22,893 nucleotides of DNA, taken from positions 69,947 through 92,839 of the forward strand of contig SZWC01000528.1 of assembly GCA_023375785.1 (NCBI GenBank), given 5' to 3'. Shown here piece after piece: positions 18,155-22,893 of this stretch (position 1 is its first letter; each line of letters starts with the position of its first letter). The notes below the pieces were generated by a model, which saw only the letters and a program-made list of their open reading frames with translations, was not told where the DNA came from and did not search any database. The translations under genes and the position numbers were made by a program. Origin of the DNA: Penium margaritaceum. Taxonomy: Eukaryota > Streptophyta > Zygnematophyceae > Desmidiales > Peniaceae.

Positions 18155-18487
18155 GCAATAACCTTAGAGTTGGTTGAAAAGCTGTTGGTCGAAAACAAGT
18201 CCACACACATTGTGAGGATGTACATGTGTTTATGCCACAAAGTAGAAATGATGGAAGATTATCTGGCAGATGAGGATGTTTGTACAAGGGAATTAGTGCA
18301 TCCCGCTTGTGGCAATAATGATAGAGACATATTTTATGATGCATTTAAATATTTCTTTGAGGAGGCTTGCTTTGACTAGGCTTATGGCTTCCCCATGAAT
18401 GAATTTGATGTAAGGCGTTGGTGCTTTGCTTTCAAAATAATTGGTTCATTTTTTCACTCTCTATTATTTTCTAGTGCTAGCCAGTGA
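18155..18487 (+). pseudogene. Unknown coding-like segment G
   Basis: The frame after TAA 18152 reads LELVEKLLVENKSTHIVRMY, CLCHKVEMMEDYLADEDVCT, RELVHPACGNNDRDIFYDAF and KYFFEEACFD, a TAG at 18377, and then AYGFPMNEFD up to TGA 18485. This is the most convincing coding segment of the chain, amphipathic with a cluster of Cys and acidic residues. GTAAGG at 18411 could be a donor. I could not place it in a family. The minus-strand ORF at 18144-18344 is a shadow. Confidence 0.5.
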
Positions 18488-18623
18488 TTGGAATAGCAAG
18501 GTATTAAATGGTTTTTTAGGTTGATTGTTTGCCGCAAGGCCATCCGTGATTGCCTAGAATGTTGATCACTTTAATCATCATACTCAGCATTTTGCAAACT
18601 AGGTAATTCGTGTTCTTAAGGTT

Positions 18624-18933
18624 TTGTTTTCAAAGGGTTATATGAAGGAAATGAAAGTTTTATATTACTTACTCCAAATTGGACACATCATGAATAGATG
18701 TAATGGGGAAAACATGGGAAGCCCATGGGCTCACATTCTCGAAATGGTCAATGGATGTACCTGCACCTTGGGTTGCGAATCATCGATGGTGTGCAAAGGA
18801 GTTCCTATTGGATCGCACATGCCAAAGACCCAACTCAAAATGTGCAAATTGATGGTTCACTTTCATACATGGCATTCCAATCAGCCTTGACATGGCGCAA
18901 GGCAACTTCAACTTTGTTCCATATCAGGTTTAG
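18624..18933 (+). pseudogene. Unknown coding-like segment H (frame uncertain)
   Basis: All three plus frames are fairly open. One frame (18624-18890) reads VFSKGYMKEMKVLYYLLQIG. A second, from ATG 18703, reads MGKTWEAHGLTFSKWSMDVP and continues to CAKEFLLDRTCQRP, a TGA at 18850, and a tail to TAG 18931. A third is 18725-18937. I cannot decide which was translated. The second fits best with a donor CAG|GTTTAG at its end. Confidence 0.3.
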
Positions 18934-18939
18934 CTGAGG

Positions 18940-19505
18940 GGGGTGACAAAATTCCATTGAATGTAATGTGCCTGTGGGATTTCTCCCCATACATCCATGA
19001 ATGGTAGTGAGTACTGAAGGTGTACGCGGTATGTGGTAATCATGGAAGCCCTATTGCAAAGAAGAGTATTTTGAGTTGAGCACACAACATTTAGCTCAAA
19101 ACACTTGCAACCTCATACGTGAAACTTTCCAAAACACTTGGTTTTTAACGTCCAAGTAGCGTTGATTGACCACGTCAGCAAAAGTGGTTTTGCATAATAC
19201 AATGTGTTTGGTGGTTGTCGCCAAACGAATCAATATTGCTTTTATCATTAGTCCAAAGAACACTTAATTGCATGGCTTTTCGACCTTAGCGGCAATAGTG
19301 TTACGTCAAATAATCCGACTCTGAGGTTCAATTGTTTGCAAGAACAGTAAAATGACGTGTATGGTTCATCAACTCTCCTAAAAAAGGTTGTGTTTTTCCA
19401 AGCATAAAAGCTCTTCTCTTTTTTTGCTTGAATATAACGTGGTTTAAACTTCAAGGTATGGTATGCCATTGAAAAAAAAGTATACTTGAGTATGCTTTCT
19501 TTCTC
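18940..19505. other. Region without a supported gene
   Basis: A 104-codon minus-strand ORF (19248-19562) is Lys/Phe/Tyr-rich and unrecognised; it has no supporting splice or promoter signal. The rest is AT-rich spacer. Confidence 0.4.
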
Positions 19506-20021
19506 ATGATAGACACGCAATACCCAATGATGGAATGGAAGTTGTGCGGGTGTTCTTTTCAATTTTTAGGTTTTGCCAAAGCGATGACCCCAATTTTTGA
19601 TATGGTGAATATCTTGTTCGTCGGTCATACGGATATGTATTTATATCTACACTACAATTGGAGAGAAAGCTTTTTCCATAGGGCCAAAAACACAGTACTT
19701 GATGATCTCCGACCTTCAATTTATTTCATTTGTTGCCCCCCTGGCCAGGACATGTTCAGGCCACGTGGCGGACTTACGCTACATTACTCCCATTGGAATG
19801 GACGTGCTTTATGTTCAATGTGGTTGTGGAACCGAGGCGCACTAATACCAAACGTAGCAGATACACGGAAGGGTTGGCTCATTGGGCTCAAGCCTTTGTA
19901 CTTGAGGGTTTTCCACTCACACGTCATTGCATCCGTCTTTGTAGAGGACGTAACTTGTTTAAGCCATATGGCACATTGGCACTTTACTTCATGTTCATAT
20001 TTTTATTTAAATCTATATTGA
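19506..20021 (+). CDS. Hypothetical 171-codon ORF
   Basis: An uninterrupted frame from ATG 19506 to TAA 20021 is the second longest in the window and longer than usual by chance at this AT content. It starts MIDTQYPMMEWKLCGCSFQF, includes DMVNILFVGHTDMYLYLHYN and CCPPGQDMFRPRGG, and is rich in Trp, His, Cys and aromatic residues. No family or motif is recognised. An overlapping frame at 19730-20035 (VEPRRTNTKRSRYTEGLAHW) looks at least as protein-like in its second half, so a frameshift near 19740 is possible. It is either a decayed gene piece or a chance ORF. Confidence 0.28.
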   Translation: MIDTQYPMMEWKLCGCSFQFLGFAKAMTPIFDMVNILFVGHTDMYLYLHYNWRESFFHRAKNTVLDDLRPSIYFICCPPGQDMFRPRGGLTLHYSHWNGRALCSMWLWNRGALIPNVADTRKGWLIGLKPLYLRVFHSHVIASVFVEDVTCLSHMAHWHFTSCSYFYLNLY

Positions 20022-20035
20022 AAAAGTTTCCGTAG

Positions 20036-20460
20036 TATTTCATTTAATGATGTAATTAATGATTGATGGTTTTATTTGTTTTTTTGCTCATGTTTGGTAT
20101 GATATTAATGTTTTTGTGTTCATTTATTCTTCATTTTTGAATATACATTTTCTCAAAGTTAACATGAATAAATTTAATTTTAATTATGATACATTAATTT
20201 TGTTAGTATTACTTATTACGATTAGATTTGTTGTCCATGTTTAATTTTATGTTTTTACATAGTGTTTCGTATGGCTGTTGGGTTTTATCCCCATATTTTG
20301 AATGAGTTTTTTTAAGAAAGCAATGTGCGTGAAAGAAAATAATCTAAATCATCAGTGCTTCACGAGTCATTGTATTCCGAACAATTCAAAATCATATTCC
20401 CTCTGGAATTTCTAAGCATACGATCTTGATGGATTATGTAAAATAATCGTCTGTCAGTAG
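20036..20460. other. Very AT-rich spacer
   Basis: A/T-dominated sequence has only short Phe/Ile/Asn-rich ORFs (for example 20059-20244), typical of AT bias. I see nothing here. Confidence 0.55.
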
Positions 20461-21660
20461 TGATTCTGACATCTGCTTTCACATTGTCCATTCTTTCTGA
20501 ATGTTTATCCGCGGTTTGGGTTGGAGGCGGAATCCAAAAAGTTTTTTCCGTGGTGCCCTTTTTAAGGATTGCGAATCTCTATTTGTGTTTCCTTCTGATT
20601 TGTTCTCAAGATTTTCGATTCATGTCTTAGATTGTCTTCGTCGCTTCTCGCGAGCTTCCGATCGATTGACGGCAAGGATCTAGGCACCGTGTTGCGACAG
20701 TCGTTACCGAACACACGAGTGTTGCATTTTCGGCTGGCCTCCATGCCCCGCTGGCGACAGGTAGATCTCGCCGGCCGATATAGATTTTCATCGCATAGAC
20801 ATCTTCAGCAGGCACTGCGATGTTTGCGATTTCGCCATCGAGCGACAAGGATTCGCCTTGTGATACTAGGAAAACCGCGTATCACCGGAAAGCATGTTTT
20901 CAGAATGGAGCATCGCGATAGTGCTTTTAAAACTTTCGGAAAATGTTCAAATAGACTGGTCGAGAAGTGATCGCATGAGTCTGTCCGAGGAAACGCGACC
21001 TTTCATCTTTTCGTATTTATACAAGGAATTCTTTTGAATAAGTTGCATTCTCGGAAATGGCGAGGTACATAATAGGATCGCCGTAAAGAGAGAAAATTGA
21101 TGAATACCATGAGCTAGCGAGATCCTACGGCAATGCTCGTCTCTTCCGGTGAACCTGTTAACCCTCTGTAATCCCAAGGATAGATCACAGTATGTGCAAA
21201 CTCGTACGTTTGCGAATTTCATGACGTAAGGAAAATTGCATTACTGTAGCGAGCTACCTTTTCATCTAGATGATAACAGCGCCTTAAAATCTCGGGTGCA
21301 TCAACACGGTGCCCTAATATTGCGTTGTATGGTGCCTCGTTGCGGCGGAGGAGATACACGATTAACGTTGTCAAAGCTACGCACGTTTGTCGAAGCTACG
21401 AACGTTTCTCGTTAATTTCCTACAAGTTCGCAGAGTATATGTCTTCGCAGGCGTAAACTGGGTTCGCGTCAAACCCTCATGTGGAAAACGGAGGCGAAAC
21501 CCTCACGCTGATAGAAAAATGTCCATTTATTGAAAGGCTCTATTACATCTCGCCTGAAATCTGAACTTTCATGAAAACACGTCGCAAACCCGCTCTCTGA
21601 GTTCACATCAACCCTCTCGGAGCTCGCAGCGAAAGCCTCTTCTTCGCTGCAGGTTTCCAG
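20461..21660. other. CpG-richer region without a recognisable gene
   Basis: From about 20500 the sequence becomes richer in CG dinucleotides than anything upstream (for example 20636-20680 and 20740-20880). ORFs of 60-112 codons on both strands overlap each other, and none has a recognisable motif. This could be a promoter or first-exon region of a host gene, or a younger insertion that has not yet lost its CpGs. I cannot decide. Confidence 0.4.
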
Positions 21661-21728
21661 CCTACGACAATGAACTCATCCCTCTACCCACTTATCGTCC
21701 ACTACCTGAAAGGCGGATCTGACGGTCA

Positions 21729-22158
21729 AGGGTGCGGCTGGTAAACGGTGGAATGAGTCGTTGGACCGTCTCGACGATGGATTCCAGAGATGGGCAGCCG
21801 GTCCTGTCCGCGGTGTTTCAGCTTTAATTTCTACGTAGGGTGTCTCGCGCCTCCACGTTGATCCGTCCAGAAGCACTTCGTTCCTCCGGGGCCCCACGTG
21901 CCGCACCAATGGCTGAACAGAATCTTCCCTACAACCCCAGTTTTCGCTATACACGTGTGAGGGTCCATTATTGAAAAGCTCGTCGCTCGTCCGCAGTTGG
22001 GAAAAGTCAATCCGGACCTGACCACCTGCACCGCTCTTCTGACCGGCGGTGAAAATGACCGATAGGCAGGGTGAGGTGCATTGGACTCGGAAAGTCCAAC
22101 AAAAGGTACGAAGAACTGTCCAAAAACGATGGATTCCAGGGTTTACCAGCCGCACCCT
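21729..22158. repeat. Inverted repeat pair, MITE- or foldback-like
   Basis: AGGGTGCGGCTGGTAAAC (21729-21746) is the exact reverse complement of 22141-22158. Similarity extends inward, with gaps, for about 40 bp per arm (TGGAAT and TCGTT..GGAC shared). A third, diverged copy of the arm lies at 21774-21806 in the orientation of the right arm, so the left side can also fold on itself. Total length is about 430 bp. The arm resembles terminal inverted repeats of hAT-type elements (an AGGGTG start), but no 8-bp target duplication was seen. The 203-codon minus ORF (21676-22287) spans this structure and the LINE end and is not a gene. Confidence 0.6.
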
Positions 22159-22175
22159 AAATGCACGCTTCAATT

Positions 22176-22548
22176 GATAGATAGATAGATTATTATGTTT
22201 ATCGTCGCTACCCCTCCACGGGGAATGGACGGTGGCACAGAGCCACATGTGACAGTGAGAGTCAGGAGGGACATCCACACACGACAAACATGGAGAGGGG
22301 CATGCATGTGCCCACTGTCAAGTGTAAAGAATCACACAGGGGTCAAAGCAAATGAAGTCCTAGCGAGATTTTGAGGAGGGGAGGGACTGAGCACACGAGG
22401 GCAATAAGAGCGACATGCCAATGGTGGCCAAAGAGGCCTAGTAACGGCATATCACAAATGCCGAGCTCAGCTGCGCGGCGGCCAGAAGGCTGCTACATGC
22501 TGCGAGCTCGCTCCATACGAATCCACCATATTGATTGATTAGCGGCTG
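22176..22548 (-). other. LINE 3' UTR, terminal hairpin and (GATA)n tail
   Basis: Non-coding sequence lies between the ORF2 stop and the tail. Near the end, CCCCTCCACGGGG (22211-22223) can form a 4-bp stem with a 5-base loop; in LINEs such hairpins are often the RNA site the reverse transcriptase binds. The element ends in a microsatellite, GATAGATAGATAGAT (22176-22190 on the plus strand), a known type of LINE tail. Confidence 0.65.
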
Positions 22549-22893
22549 TCATCCTGGGCTGCAGATGCTGAGGATGTAGCGTTGGCGCGGGGGAGGGGGA
22601 GCACGGGGTCGATGCGGGTAACCCAGTGTTTGCTGCAGGTTGGGGCTGCTGTGGTAGCTGTAGTAGACCTGGAGCATACCTGCCACACAAGACGCCAAGC
22701 AGGCCTGGTCCTCGAAAGAGAGGAAGTCCTTTAGCGAGAAGCACCGCAGATCAGTAGGAAAGAGACAGGGAAACCGACCCCGCACCTCATAAAACACTGG
22801 ACAGTCCCGCACAAAGTGCAACGCTGGATAAGGAAACTGGGTGGCCAGACAAGCAGAGCAGCGGCGCGATGCTAGAGGGAGATAGAGCTCATA
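22549..22893 (-). CDS. LINE ORF2 C-terminus with CCHC zinc-binding motif (partial)
   Basis: The frame is open from the window edge for 114 codons to a stop at 22549. It reads YELYLPLASRRCSACLATQF, PYPALHFVRDCPVFYEVRGR and FPCLFPTDL, then FLSFEDQACLASCVAGML. The CSAC...HFVRDC pattern is Cys-x2-Cys-x10-His-x4-Cys, the zinc motif at the end of many LINE ORF2 proteins. It is followed by the usual R..FP.LFP and an FL...DQ..LA helix. The tail is Pro/Arg/Gln-rich. ORF2 normally supplies endonuclease and reverse transcriptase for target-primed integration; those domains would lie beyond 22893. Confidence 0.8.
   Translation of the reverse strand, partial: YELYLPLASRRCSACLATQFPYPALHFVRDCPVFYEVRGRFPCLFPTDLRCFSLKDFLSFEDQACLASCVAGMLQVYYSYHSSPNLQQTLGYPHRPRAPPPPRQRYILSICSPG

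Larger units (their letters stand above)
15591..18933 (+). pseudogene. Chain of coding-like segments of an unknown gene or transposon
   Basis: At least eight plus-strand segments with protein-like composition follow one another in different frames, separated by AT-rich gaps. They share strand, spacing and character (many charged residues, few low-complexity runs). Several gaps contain T-rich tracts followed by AG or donors such as GATGTAAGG (near 18408). This pattern suggests a decayed multi-exon gene or a DNA-transposon ORF with introns. I see no transposase, helicase or other signature. The main segments are listed separately. Confidence 0.42.
22176..22893 (-). mobile_element. 3' end of a non-LTR retrotransposon (LINE)
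   Basis: The minus strand carries the C-terminal part of ORF2 (22893-22549), a 3' UTR of about 360 bp, a small hairpin and a (CTAT)n tail ending at 22176. It is truncated by the window edge, so the 5' side, the reverse transcriptase and the target duplication are not visible. The coding part has no stop, so the copy is much younger than the Gypsy element. Confidence 0.78.

Noticed and set aside
21676..22287. 203-codon minus ORF, the longest near the right end
   Set aside because: It runs from the LINE 3' UTR across the tail into the inverted-repeat element, so it joins unrelated sequences.

Overview
The window looks like nuclear DNA of a eukaryote with a large, repeat-rich genome. Candidate GT-AG introns of about 50-110 bp, a Ty3/Gypsy element, a LINE, long microsatellites and a satellite array all point that way. 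I see no bacterial operon, tRNA, rRNA or CRISPR array. The Gypsy pol resembles those of green algae and non-seed plants, so a streptophyte alga, bryophyte, lycophyte or fern is my best guess. This is an inference, not something the sequence proves.

Layout. 1-1250: no recognisable gene. About 1250-2640: a decaying satellite, with three copies of a 193-197 bp unit visible. 3370-3546: one weak possible exon. 3999-6250 (+): a decayed multi-exon gene whose first exon encodes many copies of a hexapeptide (A-A-E/K-Q-S-G type), followed by short exons with good splice signals. 6898-7110: a (GT)n tract. 7366-8330 (-): a candidate host gene with two exons and a glutamate-rich C-terminus, its intron filled by a GGCT minisatellite. 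8340-9710: a second GGCT block and diverged repeats.

9711-15080 (-): a single ancient Ty3/Gypsy retrotransposon. Gag remnants, protease, reverse transcriptase, RNase H and integrase appear in canonical order but are broken by many stops and frameshifts. Protease, reverse transcriptase and integrase have all lost active-site residues. I could not find its LTRs.

15590-18950 (+): a string of short open segments in changing frames, with coding-like composition but no family I recognise. They are probably a decayed multi-exon gene or the coding part of another transposon. 19506-20021 (+): an intact 171-codon ORF of unknown nature. 20460-21660: more CpG-rich sequence without a recognisable gene. 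21729-22158: an inverted-repeat (MITE-like or foldback) structure. 22176-22893 (-): the 3' end of a non-LTR retrotransposon, with the C-terminal zinc-knuckle part of its ORF2, a 3' UTR with a small hairpin and a (GATA)n tail. It runs off the window edge.

No complete host gene of known function is visible. The genes do not form a pathway; the window is mainly a graveyard of mobile elements with two possible host genes (3.4-6.3 kb and 7.4-8.3 kb).
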